Source: Thermosphaera aggregans
Lineage (GTDB): Archaea; Thermoproteota; Thermoprotei_A; Sulfolobales; Desulfurococcaceae
Direction: 5' to 3'
Assembly: GCF_014962245.1 (NCBI RefSeq)
Contig: NZ_CP063144.1
Coordinates: forward strand, 1,044,582-1,108,581
Length of the DNA stretch: 64,000 nucleotides
Shown: in pieces, positions 17,347 through 26,758 of the stretch
How the letters are laid out: the number at the start of each line of letters is the position of its first letter
How positions within the stretch are numbered: position 1 is the stretch's first letter
Program-made: the position numbers and the translations under genes
The notes under the pieces: model-generated
What the model was told of the DNA's origin: nothing
Seen by the model: only the letters and a program-made list of their open reading frames with translations
The model's database searches: none

Positions 17347-17465
17347 TGCTTCCAACCCTTTAGACTTCTACTATGTAGTTTAGAGTAATTTAATGTGTTC
17401 AGCTATTTCAAAAGGTTTTACAGGTTAATTAAGAGGTTAACTGATTTAATTCTAGTGGGGTTAAA

Positions 17466-18284
17466 ATGGAATTAACGATAGGAATCGTTCAAGCAGACTT
17501 CAACGGTACCCCTTCAGAAAACGCTGAGAAGGGATTCAAAATAGTAGTGGAGAAACACAAGGAAGCCGATATTATAGTGTTCCCAGAGTATAGCATGCTT
17601 AATCCTTTAAGGTTTAAAAATCCTGACGAAGTCTATGCTCACAGCGAGCCTATTCAGGAGAGCTCCTTCATAAACACGATGAAACGTCTTGCCGAACTCT
17701 TAAGCGTAGATATTATAGTCAACGTTATCGAGAAAACTGATAAGCCGCCGCGCGCGAAAAACACCAGTGTCTTAGTGAAGAGTGACGGCGAGGCAATACC
17801 ATTATACAGTAAAATACACTTGTTCGATGCTTTAGGGTATAGAGAATCCGACTTCTTCCTCCCTGGGGACATGCCGAGCAAATTCATCCTAGCCAGAGGG
17901 TTCAGGCTCGCCGTTGCCATATGCTACGATTTACGCTTCCCGGAATTATTCAGGTTTTACGCTTTAAACGGAGCTGACGGAGTAATAGTTCAAGCAGGAT
18001 GGCTGAGAGGGCCTCTAAAAGAAGAATCCTTGGAGATGCTTGCATCTACGAGGGCTCACGAGAACACAATGTACATAATACTAGCTGACCAGACAGGGGA
18101 TTACTTCGTAGGTCGTAGCGGATTATTCAGCCCACTAGGATACAGGGAGCTTGACATGGGATACAGGGAAGCATACATGGAACACGTACTCAATTATGAA
18201 AACATAAGGTTAGCAAGAGATAGACTACCAGTTGTTGAGCAATCACGCAAGAAATGGGAGGTAAGATTTAACCCGCTAACCTGA
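17466..18284 (+). CDS. Carbon-nitrogen hydrolase (nitrilase superfamily)
   Basis: A 272-residue amidase-type enzyme with the Glu-Lys-Cys triad visible: E41 (VFPEYSML), K116 (LYSKIHLFD) and C153 (AICYDLRFPELF). It hydrolyses an amide or nitrile carbon-nitrogen bond; family members include omega-amidases and N-carbamoyl-amino-acid hydrolases, and the substrate is open. GTGGGG sits just before ATG 17466. Given the carbamoyl chemistry genes elsewhere in the window, an N-carbamoyl substrate is worth testing but is not shown by sequence. Confidence 0.9.
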   Translation: MELTIGIVQADFNGTPSENAEKGFKIVVEKHKEADIIVFPEYSMLNPLRFKNPDEVYAHSEPIQESSFINTMKRLAELLSVDIIVNVIEKTDKPPRAKNTSVLVKSDGEAIPLYSKIHLFDALGYRESDFFLPGDMPSKFILARGFRLAVAICYDLRFPELFRFYALNGADGVIVQAGWLRGPLKEESLEMLASTRAHENTMYIILADQTGDYFVGRSGLFSPLGYRELDMGYREAYMEHVLNYENIRLARDRLPVVEQSRKKWEVRFNPLT

Positions 18285-18347
18285 TTTCAACGGTAAGTCT
18301 CTAAGTAGAGCCGGGGTGTTAAAAGAAAAATCGACAAGCTGTCGAAG

Positions 18348-18767
18348 CTAGTGCTGAACCAGCTTATCATATATCCGCTTAAACAACTCCTCGCTGGGGA
18401 AAACCAATTCCACATAGTCATCAAACTGCTTTACAACCAGTCCCTCAATAGGGTTTGCTGGGGGATCCGGTAGGCTTGGATCAGGCTTGCTTTTACCCCT
18501 GTAAACCCATTTAATCCTGCTGGGTTTACTTGTTTTCTGGATAGAGTACCAGTAGCGGCCATAATAATAGTATTTAACTGTGCCACCATCCGGTAGTCTT
18601 CTAACAACAATGTGAACGGGTTTTAAATAGTAGTTCTTATCCTTGATCAGGGAGTTGTAAGAGTAGAACGCTGTTAAATATTCTGAAATCAGGAGGCTGA
18701 TCTTTTTCAGCATCTCGGGCTTTTCCCGAACTTTGATTAATCCTCTACGAGTCCGGTCAATAAGCAT
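18348..18767 (-). CDS. Basic hypothetical protein
   Basis: A 139-residue protein without a family I recognise. The N-terminal half is helical; the middle has a tyrosine-rich beta segment (VKYYYYGRYWYS) followed by basic residues and RGKSKPDPSLPDPP, a pattern that recalls small DNA-associated proteins in which an aromatic strand precedes a YxGK-like turn. It is convergent with the nitrilase gene. Composition is in line with neighbours, so I take it as a real gene of unknown function. Confidence 0.6.
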   Translation of the reverse strand: MLIDRTRRGLIKVREKPEMLKKISLLISEYLTAFYSYNSLIKDKNYYLKPVHIVVRRLPDGGTVKYYYYGRYWYSIQKTSKPSRIKWVYRGKSKPDPSLPDPPANPIEGLVVKQFDDYVELVFPSEELFKRIYDKLVQH

Positions 18768-18851
18768 GAGGGTCAGCCCATGGGAGTCTAATCATTGAAA
18801 TCATAGACCACTATACTCCTCATCCCTATTAAATCAATTCACCGTTATCCC

Positions 18852-19790
18852 TTAATTATCTTCAACACTTCTAACCCCTTCATAATCCGGGTTTACTCTG
18901 AAAACTTCGAATCCCTCACTCCTCAGCTCCTCCTCGATCCGGGTTGACAAGGATTTATTTACAAAACCTATCACTATTCCTCCTCTCCCAGCCCCGCTCA
19001 GCTTGGCTCCATAGCATCCTTTCCCAACGAGCTTGTGAACTATGAGGTCGTTGATTTCATGTGAGACCCCGATAGTCCAGAGCAATCCATGATTCAACAG
19101 CATTAAACGTCCAATACTTTCATAATCCCTTTCCCTTAAGGACTTCAACGCCTTCTCAACAAGTACTGACGCAGCGGTATAAACGTTCTCAAGAACCTCA
19201 CGGTACTTTTCATAAAGCCTCAATACTTCTTCAACGATTATACCGGTCTGTCTTTTCAAGTTCGTGTTTACCACTAGGAAGCCAACCTCATCCCCAAGCC
19301 TGATATCTAGTTTTTCGAAAACCCCTGACCTGTACTTGAGGAAGCCTCCGAAAGTCGCTAACGTGTTATCTATTCCGCTAGGCTTTGAATGAACCTCTTT
19401 CTCGGCTTCATAGGCTAATTCGTTAACAAGCTTCTTATCGAAACTTGCATTACAGTGTGTCAGATACGCATGGGCGAGTGCTACGCTTAATGCGGCTGAA
19501 GAACCCATGCCGCTTCCTACGGGGATTTCAGAGTCAACTAATATTCTAACATCCTCGTCGCATTTGAAGATAGAATTCGCATACGTGATTAATCTTTTCA
19601 CAGCTCTGTAAAGCACTGAACCCTGTTCTATGTTGCCCGTCTGCTTCGAGATCACTTGGAAATAGCCATCTTCAACACAGACTTTAGCGTATTTTGAAAC
19701 GGCGAACCCTATTGCAGGGGCTCCTTTCACCACGAAATGCTCGCCAAACAATATGATTTTGCCGGGGGCGATACTACACGTCATTCTCAA
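18852..19790 (-). CDS. mvk: Mevalonate kinase
   Basis: A 312-residue GHMP kinase that phosphorylates mevalonate, the step after HMG-CoA reductase. Motif 1 is APGKIILFGEHFVV (8-21), the ATP loop PVGSGMGSSAA spans 90-100, the catalytic aspartate D141 lies in KPSGIDNT, and motif 3 KLSGAGRGG spans 263-271. Either the first or third codon (both ATG) could be the start. Single gene, divergent from mrp with about 80 bases between. Confidence 0.93.
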   Translation of the reverse strand: MRMTCSIAPGKIILFGEHFVVKGAPAIGFAVSKYAKVCVEDGYFQVISKQTGNIEQGSVLYRAVKRLITYANSIFKCDEDVRILVDSEIPVGSGMGSSAALSVALAHAYLTHCNASFDKKLVNELAYEAEKEVHSKPSGIDNTLATFGGFLKYRSGVFEKLDIRLGDEVGFLVVNTNLKRQTGIIVEEVLRLYEKYREVLENVYTAASVLVEKALKSLRERDYESIGRLMLLNHGLLWTIGVSHEINDLIVHKLVGKGCYGAKLSGAGRGGIVIGFVNKSLSTRIEEELRSEGFEVFRVNPDYEGVRSVEDN

Positions 19791-19870
19791 GCCCTAATCC
19801 ATTATAACATTGATATACATATATAAGGAATAATCAGGATAATCGTCAAAAAGCGGGAAGGCGGTTAAGA

Positions 19871-20707
19871 ATGAGCAATTACAAGAAAATTCCTTTCCAA
19901 CCATCATTCAGCCTTGCACAGGATGTGGAGAAGAAGCTAAGGAGTTTCAAACATAAGATACTTGTTCTGAGCGGTAAGGGTGGAGTAGGTAAAACGTTCA
20001 TATCATCAATGCTCGCCCTAGCTATTGCTGAGAAAGGTAAAACCACTGCGATACTCGACGCTGACATCCACGGATCATCAATCCCTTCCATCCTGGGATT
20101 GCATGGAACCAGGCACTACGCTGATGAAGAAGGGAATATCCTACCTGTTGAAGGTCCTCTTGGAGTGAAAGTCGTCGCTGTTAACCTTATGCTGGACTCC
20201 CCTGATCTGCCTATCGTGTGGAGAGGCCCGCTGGTTTCAAGGGCGATATTAGAGCTTTTAAGCAAAGTGAAATGGGGCTCAGGCGACTACCTCATAGTTG
20301 ACCTACCGCCGGGAACTGGAGACGCTATCATCACGATCGCGCAGTCGATATCTTCCATCACTGGAGCTATCATAGTGACCGCCCCAAACATGCTGTCTGA
20401 AACCATAGTGTCAAAGGCGATCAATTTCGCCGCTAAGAACAATATCAGATTGCTCGGAGTTGTCGAGAATCTTAGCTATTTCAAGTGTCCGCACTGCGGC
20501 AGACCCTCCCAGGTCCTAGGAAAGTCAACGGGTGAGCAACTAGCCGGTAAGTTTGGCACAAGACTGCTCGCAAAAATACCGATTGACCCGCTCATCAACG
20601 ATGCCATTGACCAAGGTGTCCCATACATCCTAGCCTACAAGGACGGGGAAGCCGCCAAGGCGATTAGGTCCCTAGCAGATGAGTTAATAAGTATTGTAGA
20701 ATCATAA
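19871..20707 (+). CDS. Mrp/NBP35-type Fe-S cluster carrier ATPase
   Basis: A 278-residue P-loop ATPase that binds and transfers [4Fe-4S] clusters. It has the deviant Walker A KGGVGKT (36-42), ILDADIHGSSIP, VDLPPGTGD (143-151) and the cluster-bridging C-x2-C at 206-209 (FKCPHCGR). Length and motifs agree with ApbC/Mrp proteins. It is followed by a hypothetical gene after 35 bases on the same strand, likely in one transcript. Confidence 0.92.
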   Translation: MSNYKKIPFQPSFSLAQDVEKKLRSFKHKILVLSGKGGVGKTFISSMLALAIAEKGKTTAILDADIHGSSIPSILGLHGTRHYADEEGNILPVEGPLGVKVVAVNLMLDSPDLPIVWRGPLVSRAILELLSKVKWGSGDYLIVDLPPGTGDAIITIAQSISSITGAIIVTAPNMLSETIVSKAINFAAKNNIRLLGVVENLSYFKCPHCGRPSQVLGKSTGEQLAGKFGTRLLAKIPIDPLINDAIDQGVPYILAYKDGEAAKAIRSLADELISIVES

Positions 20708-20742
20708 TTAAATCAAGATGTGAATGATTAGGGGATGATTGG

Positions 20743-21414
20743 TTGGAAGCCGCGGAGAGCTTTAATAAGAAGCCTAACTGGGCCTTGTTGAAAGAGGTTG
20801 CTGAAGAACTCTACCGAATGGGCAAAATAACCTTCACCAGAAAAGAATTGGCTTCTAAAGCCCATGAAAAAGACCCTTCTAGGTCTGAAATGAGCCTTGA
20901 CTTCGAAATAGATCTGGTGACGGTTAACAGTAGCAGCAAGGACAAGTATAAGGATCCAGATAAATTATTTCTGTTCAGGCTCGACCGTGGAAGATATACG
21001 TTGTACAACCCGGAGGAGCACGGCGAGTTAGACAAGTATACTGGGATTCAAAGAGTTTCTGCAACGAGAAAACAGGTTTTGAATGAAGTCCTCGAGGAGT
21101 TGGAAAGGCTTGGATATGAGGCAACTGAGAACAAGTATGCTAAGGCATTGCAACCAGACATTATTGCAACGATGGATGAGAGGAAAACAGGAGTATGGGT
21201 GATAGACCCCGGGGTCGATGTCTCCTCACAGTATAAGAGTCTCGCATACGCTATAGGCTCCTCAATGCTTAACAGAAATTTCAACGAGTACTTAATAGTC
21301 CTGCCCGAAGACCTTTACAAGAGGATAACACAAGACATTATCGAATCCCTTAAACCCTACAACGTGAGATTTGTGCCGATTAAAGAAGAGAGAAAATATA
21401 CTCTTCAGATCTAA
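20743..21414 (+). CDS. Hypothetical protein with N-terminal winged-helix-like and C-terminal nuclease-fold-like regions
   Basis: A 223-residue protein starting at TTG 20743, preceded by GGGATGATTGG. Residues 10-90 look like a helix-turn-helix domain (TFTRKELASKAHEKDPSRSE then a beta wing). Residues 100-200 contain a helix, then PDIIATMDERKTGVWVID, then LAYAIGSS; the order helix-PD-strand-strand resembles a PD-(D/E)xK fold, but the usual E-x-K is not present, so catalytic activity is doubtful. Its last four bases overlap the convergent cdvB-like gene. Function unknown. Confidence 0.6.
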   Translation: MEAAESFNKKPNWALLKEVAEELYRMGKITFTRKELASKAHEKDPSRSEMSLDFEIDLVTVNSSSKDKYKDPDKLFLFRLDRGRYTLYNPEEHGELDKYTGIQRVSATRKQVLNEVLEELERLGYEATENKYAKALQPDIIATMDERKTGVWVIDPGVDVSSQYKSLAYAIGSSMLNRNFNEYLIVLPEDLYKRITQDIIESLKPYNVRFVPIKEERKYTLQI

Positions 21415-21950
21415 ACTGTCAAGTCAACCTCCAGTTTCTTCTTCATAACCTCACGTGCTTCCTCCAAAATCCTTCTCACATCCTGAGAGCTTCCGTCAAC
21501 ATGAAAGCTTACCCCGCCTCCCCCTCCGTGACTGATTTCAGCCATTTCTCGAACAGACCCCTCTAAATCCATCATAATCATGTTCAGCTCAGGAAGGTTT
21601 GACTCTGGAAGCTTCTTCAACTCGGCGACAAGACCCGTTAGCTCTTTCGAGAGGTCGTTAAACTCGCGCATATTGATAGCGTACTGGAGGGATAGGTCGA
21701 TTTTCTCGACCACCAGCCTAATAGTTGTCAACCGGGAGGCAAGCTTATCTAAACGAGCAATCTCCTCCGCATATTTCTTCGACAGGTATTTCTCATTTCT
21801 CGACTGCAACTCTACCATTCTCTCGAATAAAGCATTCCTACGCTCAGTGATCCGGTCAATAAGCGTTTCAAGCCTGTTGCCGAGGACTCTAACCTTGTAC
21901 AGCGTTTCAATAGCGTTTTTCAAAGGATCCCTTGGCTTGGCTCTAAACAC
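21411..21950 (-). CDS. ESCRT-III/CdvB-family protein
   Basis: A 179-residue, highly charged helical protein of the Snf7/CdvB type, starting with a GTG. The basic first helix (KNAIETLYKVRVLGNRLETL) and long second helix are followed by an acidic C-terminal half with a glycine linker (SHGGGGGVSFHV) and a final helix. In Crenarchaeota CdvB paralogues form filaments for cell division and membrane budding. There is no winged-helix domain, so this is like CdvB1/B2-type paralogues, not CdvB itself. No cdvA or cdvC is in the window. Confidence 0.8.
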   Translation of the reverse strand: MFRAKPRDPLKNAIETLYKVRVLGNRLETLIDRITERRNALFERMVELQSRNEKYLSKKYAEEIARLDKLASRLTTIRLVVEKIDLSLQYAINMREFNDLSKELTGLVAELKKLPESNLPELNMIMMDLEGSVREMAEISHGGGGGVSFHVDGSSQDVRRILEEAREVMKKKLEVDLTV

Positions 21951-22007
21951 TTCACTACACCAGAGATCTTATAGCGGGCAAACTCTTTAAAAACCGTGGG
22001 ATAGTAT

Positions 22008-24488
22008 TTAAGGCATGCTTGTAATCTCGTATATTATTCCCACGCTGTATAGGACGCCGTCGAAGGATTCATACGGGTTGTCAGGGTTTCTCACACCCAC
22101 CTTCACCAGCTCACCTGTCCTAGGGTCGTAAAATGGTTCAGCAATGACCGCGTAAGGTCTGAAATACGTATCGTTCGCAAGAGGCCTTTCCTGGATTTTC
22201 GCGATCACAGGATTGCTTATTCCAAGGGTAACATCAATTCCTAATAACTCCTTGATCCTGGTTACTGTGGAAGTGCCGAGCGGGGATGTCGAGCCACCGT
22301 ACCACGTGAATATTGATGACTTATTCCTCGCCTCGCCCCAGTACATCATCCCGTCAACCATCATCTTGTATATGAGAGGTAGTCTGTCCGGTTCGTTGAA
22401 CACGGGACTGATGAACTGGTTTCCAATTAAGACAAGGTAGTCGGAAGTAGCTCTATAAGTAACGTTTATTCCCTGGGATCTAAGCGTGTCCACGGTGGCG
22501 TTACCAATCCTTATCATCCATATACTCTTAGGTATGTCAATACCTCCAGGCATGCTGGAGTTCGGGAATAGGACAGGCCAAATAATGACTGTTTCATTAT
22601 CCTCGTATATGGCGAATAATTCGAGAACTAGAACATATGTTCTACCAGGAACAGTGTTGAAAAGTTTGGCAAGACTGGCTGCCTCCGAAGTATTCACAGA
22701 TGTGAGTAATAGTCCTAATATCCCTATTTGGGTGAAGTTCAATGTGGAACCATCCGCTACGGATGCTTTGCCCCCGTCAACGCTGATCCCGTAGCCGTAG
22801 TCCCACCAAGAGATCACTACTGCGTCTGATGGGAGATCATTTCTCAATGTGTCAACTATTTTATACCATGAGTCACTGTAGAGTGCTAGGTTGGAGTTTC
22901 CTGCTTTGAAAGTGTAAACTATTGTCGAGTTGGTTTGGTAGTCCAGGTAAGCGATATGTGCAGAGTTGACTAGGAATAAAGCTATTAATGCAAGTATGAT
23001 CAGCCTGTTAGACCTTCCGGTCATCCTTACCCGTCCCTTCTTAAAATCTTGAATCTCTTGTTGAGATGGCGCCAGGCGTTGAACCAGGTAGCCGAGGAAT
23101 ATACCTGCAACGATCGTACCCATGTAGGAAGCCATGGCAATCATGTATGCAGCGTTTAGATATGAGTAGAAAGAGAGGAGGAACAGTATTGCAACAAACA
23201 GTGTTTCAGGGGTTTGCTTGTATAGTATCATGTATAAAGCCCCTATGATGGAGAGGAAGAGAGGCGTTACCAGGAATAGAATAGACCACGGGAAAGCTGG
23301 GTCCAGACCCCAGCTTCGCAACATTTGGATCAGTGTGCCAGCGCTGGAAAGTGGTGATTGATGCTCAGCAATACTCTGAACAAGGGGGTCGGCAGGGATA
23401 AATCTCAGTCCTAGTGCCCAGGCCCATCTCCCAGCAAATCCGAGAATACCTGTGGTTATTGCTATAGAACCGCCCACTACCAGCAGAACAAGCAACATGA
23501 AATACCTAGTTTTAGACAATACGGGTTTTCTAAGACCGAGCTTCTTGTGCTGTATCCCCAGGTAGTAGTAAAGCACCGGGATTAAGCAAGCGCCTAGAAT
23601 AGGCCAGCCTACGCCTGAAAACCTGAGAGGGTAGAACCCAAGCTGTCCGAATATTGATGGGGAGGCTGCGGTTAACAGCATTGAAAGAGCAATGATAAGT
23701 ATGTGTGTTTTAATGAATCTCTCATCAAACTCCTTCCCCATGAACAAGGGTGATATTATGAAATATGCTGTGAAGGAGCCAAGGAGGAAGATATATCCGC
23801 CCCAGAGCCAGCCAACAAACCCTAGGAAAACAGCTGTGAGCACGGAGTAGAATATTGTTTTCCTCCCGAAAGACTCCTTAAGCGATGAAACCGTTTTCCC
23901 GTAGAAGTAGAGAAACATGAATATGAAGAATATGGAAACACCTTCCTTCTCAACGAACCCGATAAGGGTTCTATCATTGGCCGCTGGGAGAAAGGCAAGG
24001 AGGAAAGACGTCAATAAGCCTGCGAACCTGTTGCCCCCTGAGAGCTGGGTTGCTGCGAGATATGCTGCTATGAGACCGAGCAAGGTGAATAGTAACGGCT
24101 GCAGTACTGCCCACTCCTTTAACGTGAGACCCGTGTATTGGATTAACCAGTATGTTCCCCCTATCCACATAGGGAGTAGCGGGTAGCTCGAGTATATGAT
24201 ATCCCTGCCCCATGGATACCAGAATATGTGGGTATCAGGGTTTTCCCTGGTGAGGGAGTACCATGAAAGAATGCCTTTTTCAAACACGTACTTTGCCTGC
24301 CAGTACTCAATGTATGAATCGTACTCGAAGAATTCGAAACCATTTAGGTAATAGGGAGTAAAGCGAACGTATAAACCGTAACCTATTATAGCTCCCAGTA
24401 GAATCAGCACAAGGATTTTCGGAAGGACCGGTTTAGACGTTAAGACTTCGTTGAGCCGGATTATGATTCTGTTGATTCTCATCGCCAA
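22008..24488 (-). CDS. aglB: Oligosaccharyltransferase catalytic subunit (AglB/STT3)
   Basis: Transfers lipid-linked glycan to Asn of N-x-S/T sequons on the outer membrane face. The 826 residues have an N-terminal transmembrane helix, an external acidic motif FEYDSYIEYW (about 54-63), roughly a dozen further membrane helices to about 520, and a soluble C-terminal domain that opens with the signature WWDYG at 561-565. The TTG start at 24488 has GGTGA six bases before it; ATG two codons later is the alternative. It would glycosylate surface proteins, including possibly the subtilase at the left edge, which has many N-x-S/T sites. Confidence 0.95.
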   Translation of the reverse strand: MAMRINRIIIRLNEVLTSKPVLPKILVLILLGAIIGYGLYVRFTPYYLNGFEFFEYDSYIEYWQAKYVFEKGILSWYSLTRENPDTHIFWYPWGRDIIYSSYPLLPMWIGGTYWLIQYTGLTLKEWAVLQPLLFTLLGLIAAYLAATQLSGGNRFAGLLTSFLLAFLPAANDRTLIGFVEKEGVSIFFIFMFLYFYGKTVSSLKESFGRKTIFYSVLTAVFLGFVGWLWGGYIFLLGSFTAYFIISPLFMGKEFDERFIKTHILIIALSMLLTAASPSIFGQLGFYPLRFSGVGWPILGACLIPVLYYYLGIQHKKLGLRKPVLSKTRYFMLLVLLVVGGSIAITTGILGFAGRWAWALGLRFIPADPLVQSIAEHQSPLSSAGTLIQMLRSWGLDPAFPWSILFLVTPLFLSIIGALYMILYKQTPETLFVAILFLLSFYSYLNAAYMIAMASYMGTIVAGIFLGYLVQRLAPSQQEIQDFKKGRVRMTGRSNRLIILALIALFLVNSAHIAYLDYQTNSTIVYTFKAGNSNLALYSDSWYKIVDTLRNDLPSDAVVISWWDYGYGISVDGGKASVADGSTLNFTQIGILGLLLTSVNTSEAASLAKLFNTVPGRTYVLVLELFAIYEDNETVIIWPVLFPNSSMPGGIDIPKSIWMIRIGNATVDTLRSQGINVTYRATSDYLVLIGNQFISPVFNEPDRLPLIYKMMVDGMMYWGEARNKSSIFTWYGGSTSPLGTSTVTRIKELLGIDVTLGISNPVIAKIQERPLANDTYFRPYAVIAEPFYDPRTGELVKVGVRNPDNPYESFDGVLYSVGIIYEITSMP

Positions 24489-24562
24489 TATGTTTCACCA
24501 ATGATATTACTGTTCGGTTTAGGAATTATACACTGTTTTAAATTAAAAAACTATTCCTTAAC

Positions 24563-25507
24563 TCAGGGGATGAGAAGAGCTAAGATTGCTTTCTGCGCGT
24601 GCTTCCTGTTCTCAGCTTGATCCCACACAACGCTCCATTTTCCATCGATAACTTCGTTAACAACTTCCTCTCCTCTGTGAGCAGGGAGGCAGTGCATAAA
24701 GATTGCATCGCTCTTCGCCTTCCTCATCAATTCCACCGTCACCCTGTAAGGCTCCAGATCCCTAATCCTCCTCTCTCTTTCCTTATCCTGCCCCATACTA
24801 ACCCATACATCCGTGTACACTACATCCGCGTTCTCTACAGCCTGGTATGGATCCCTCAAAATTTCGTAAGACCCTCCATTCGGAGCTGCATACTCGTTGA
24901 ACAATTTCACGACGCTGGGGTGGGGCTCGTATCCATTGGGGGAGGCTATGATGACTTTACCTCCCAATATCCCGACCGCCAGCATTAAGCTGTGGAGGAC
25001 GTTGTCCCCTCCATCACCAACAAACACTATTTTCAGTCTTGAGATATCTCTCCCCTTCTTCTCGATAATGGTTAAAACATCGCTGAGCGCTTGAGCGGGA
25101 TGGTGCAGGTCGCTTAAGCCGTTGATAACTGGAACACTAGCGTATTCAGCAAGTTTTTCAATCTTGTAATGCTCGTAAACACGCGCCATTATCCCGTCAA
25201 CATACCTGGACAATACCCTAGCAGTATCCTCTATGGTCTCGCCCCTGGCCAGCTGGAGCTCGCTAGAGCTGAGATATATTGCGTCCCCGCCTAACTCTTT
25301 CATAGCGGTTTCAAAACTGAGCCTTGTCCTAGTACTTGGTTTTTCAAATATCATTGCCAAGTGTCTGCCGTGTAAAATAGGTATTACTCTCTCACCAGAT
25401 AGGTACCTTTGCTTAAGCTGCATTGCTGTTTCAAGCATGAACCATAATTCCTCTCTGGTATACTCCGTTAAAGTGAGAAAGTCCCTACCTTTCAGACTCG
25501 ACACCAT
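24563..25507 (-). CDS. argF: Ornithine carbamoyltransferase
   Basis: A 314-residue transcarbamoylase with all ornithine-type motifs: STRTR carbamoyl-phosphate site (58-62), HPAQ (136-139), DVWVSMG (234-240) and HCLPA (272-276). It forms citrulline from ornithine and carbamoyl phosphate. Start ATG 25507 is chosen because residues encoded upstream (to 25567) are not family-like and GGTG precedes this ATG. It is divergent from a DUF711 gene. Of the three carbamoyltransferase-family genes in the window, only this one keeps the canonical ornithine-binding motifs. Confidence 0.92.
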   Translation of the reverse strand: MVSSLKGRDFLTLTEYTREELWFMLETAMQLKQRYLSGERVIPILHGRHLAMIFEKPSTRTRLSFETAMKELGGDAIYLSSSELQLARGETIEDTARVLSRYVDGIMARVYEHYKIEKLAEYASVPVINGLSDLHHPAQALSDVLTIIEKKGRDISRLKIVFVGDGGDNVLHSLMLAVGILGGKVIIASPNGYEPHPSVVKLFNEYAAPNGGSYEILRDPYQAVENADVVYTDVWVSMGQDKERERRIRDLEPYRVTVELMRKAKSDAIFMHCLPAHRGEEVVNEVIDGKWSVVWDQAENRKHAQKAILALLIP

Positions 25508-25580
25508 GTTGCAACACCAGTAAACTAAATTACTGGGTTGCCTAATATATGTGAACACTGCTGCCAAGTAGGTTGATAAT

Positions 25581-26645
25581 ATGGAGAACCTGGTTGTCAG
25601 GGCTGTAACTTACTTCTCAACATCCAGGCATATTGGCAATGCTTACAACGAGATAGTTGAGGCCGAGTCGTTGTTGAAGTCTGTGGAGAAATCTCTCAGC
25701 AAGCATGGCTACAGCGTTTTTACCAAGAGACTTTCATTTCCAGGTTTAGACCCCCGATCTGCAGAGAAAATAGTTGAATACCTGGCTGGCTCAGACCTTC
25801 TTGTTTCAATAGGTTATCAGAAAATACGGAGGCTCGGCCTCGAGGACGCAGTGTATTTTACAGGGAATGGTTTCTACGTTCCCATTCTCTACAATGGGGA
25901 AGACCCCTTAGTGTTTGCTAACAAAGCGAGCGAAATAATTACCAGGGCTGCTGAGCAGAACCCGGTGAATGCTACGAGAATTGCGTTAGGATTCCACTCA
26001 AAAGACTTCACTACCCCCTACTTCCCGGATTCTTCAACCACTGGTAAGGCTAGGTTGGCGTTGGCTTTTCTATATCCTAAAGCCCTCATTGGTGAAACAG
26101 GTGAGAATATTGATATTCAAACTGCTTTTGAAAGAGTGTTTGCGGAAATTCATCGCGTTGCAAAACTTGTTGAAGAGCAAACAGGCATTCCTGTGAAAAT
26201 AGACTACAGCTTATCACCCTGGATGGAGAACAGCGTTGCCGATTTGTTTGAGAAGCTTGGATACAGTCTCCTGCAACCAGGAGCTAATTACGCCATCAAC
26301 CTGTTGAACAGCCTGATTCGAAAATACATGGATAAGGAGAGGGCCGTGGGCTTCAACGAGGTTATGCTACCGTATGCGGAGGACTCACTTCTTGTCAAGT
26401 ATGGTTCTGAAAAACTCCTAAGAGCAAGGGATTTCCTCCTCTTCGCCTCCACGTGCGTTGCAGGAGTAGACATGATCGTGATCCCAAGCGAGAAGCGAAG
26501 CCTCATGAAACTCATACTTGATACTTACGCACTGCGGCTGGTTAAGAAGAAGCCGCTCGCGTTCAGAGCTATACCCGTGCCGGGAAACCCTGGCGACTCC
26601 TTGGAAATGGGGAAATTTGGCAAACCAGTAATACTTGGGTACTAG
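25581..26645 (+). CDS. DUF711-like protein
   Basis: A 354-residue protein resembling the DUF711 family, with the conserved segment FHSKDFTTPYFPDSST and a C-terminal VPGNPGDSLEMGKFG. The family is cytosolic and of unknown reaction; a relation to glycyl-radical or formyltransferase enzymes has been suggested only loosely. It lies between two carbamoyltransferase genes, which makes involvement in the same nitrogen metabolism possible. Start ATG 25581 is the only good one. Confidence 0.65.
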   Translation: MENLVVRAVTYFSTSRHIGNAYNEIVEAESLLKSVEKSLSKHGYSVFTKRLSFPGLDPRSAEKIVEYLAGSDLLVSIGYQKIRRLGLEDAVYFTGNGFYVPILYNGEDPLVFANKASEIITRAAEQNPVNATRIALGFHSKDFTTPYFPDSSTTGKARLALAFLYPKALIGETGENIDIQTAFERVFAEIHRVAKLVEEQTGIPVKIDYSLSPWMENSVADLFEKLGYSLLQPGANYAINLLNSLIRKYMDKERAVGFNEVMLPYAEDSLLVKYGSEKLLRARDFLLFASTCVAGVDMIVIPSEKRSLMKLILDTYALRLVKKKPLAFRAIPVPGNPGDSLEMGKFGKPVILGY

Positions 26646-26703
26646 AATTTTATGTAGAATCGTATTTGCAAGGCATAGTCTCAGGTATAACCATGTTTCA
26701 ACA

Positions 26704-26711
26704 TTTATATA
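26704..26711 (+). promoter_or_regulatory. TATA box of the ygeW-like gene
   Basis: TTTATATA lies about 50 bases before ATG 26759; transcription would begin near 26733, leaving a short leader that holds AGGTAGGTGA (26741-26750). Confidence 0.55.
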
Positions 26712-26758
26712 CGATGGTTAAGGATAGTATTTTACGTAACAGGTAGGTGAACTAAGTC

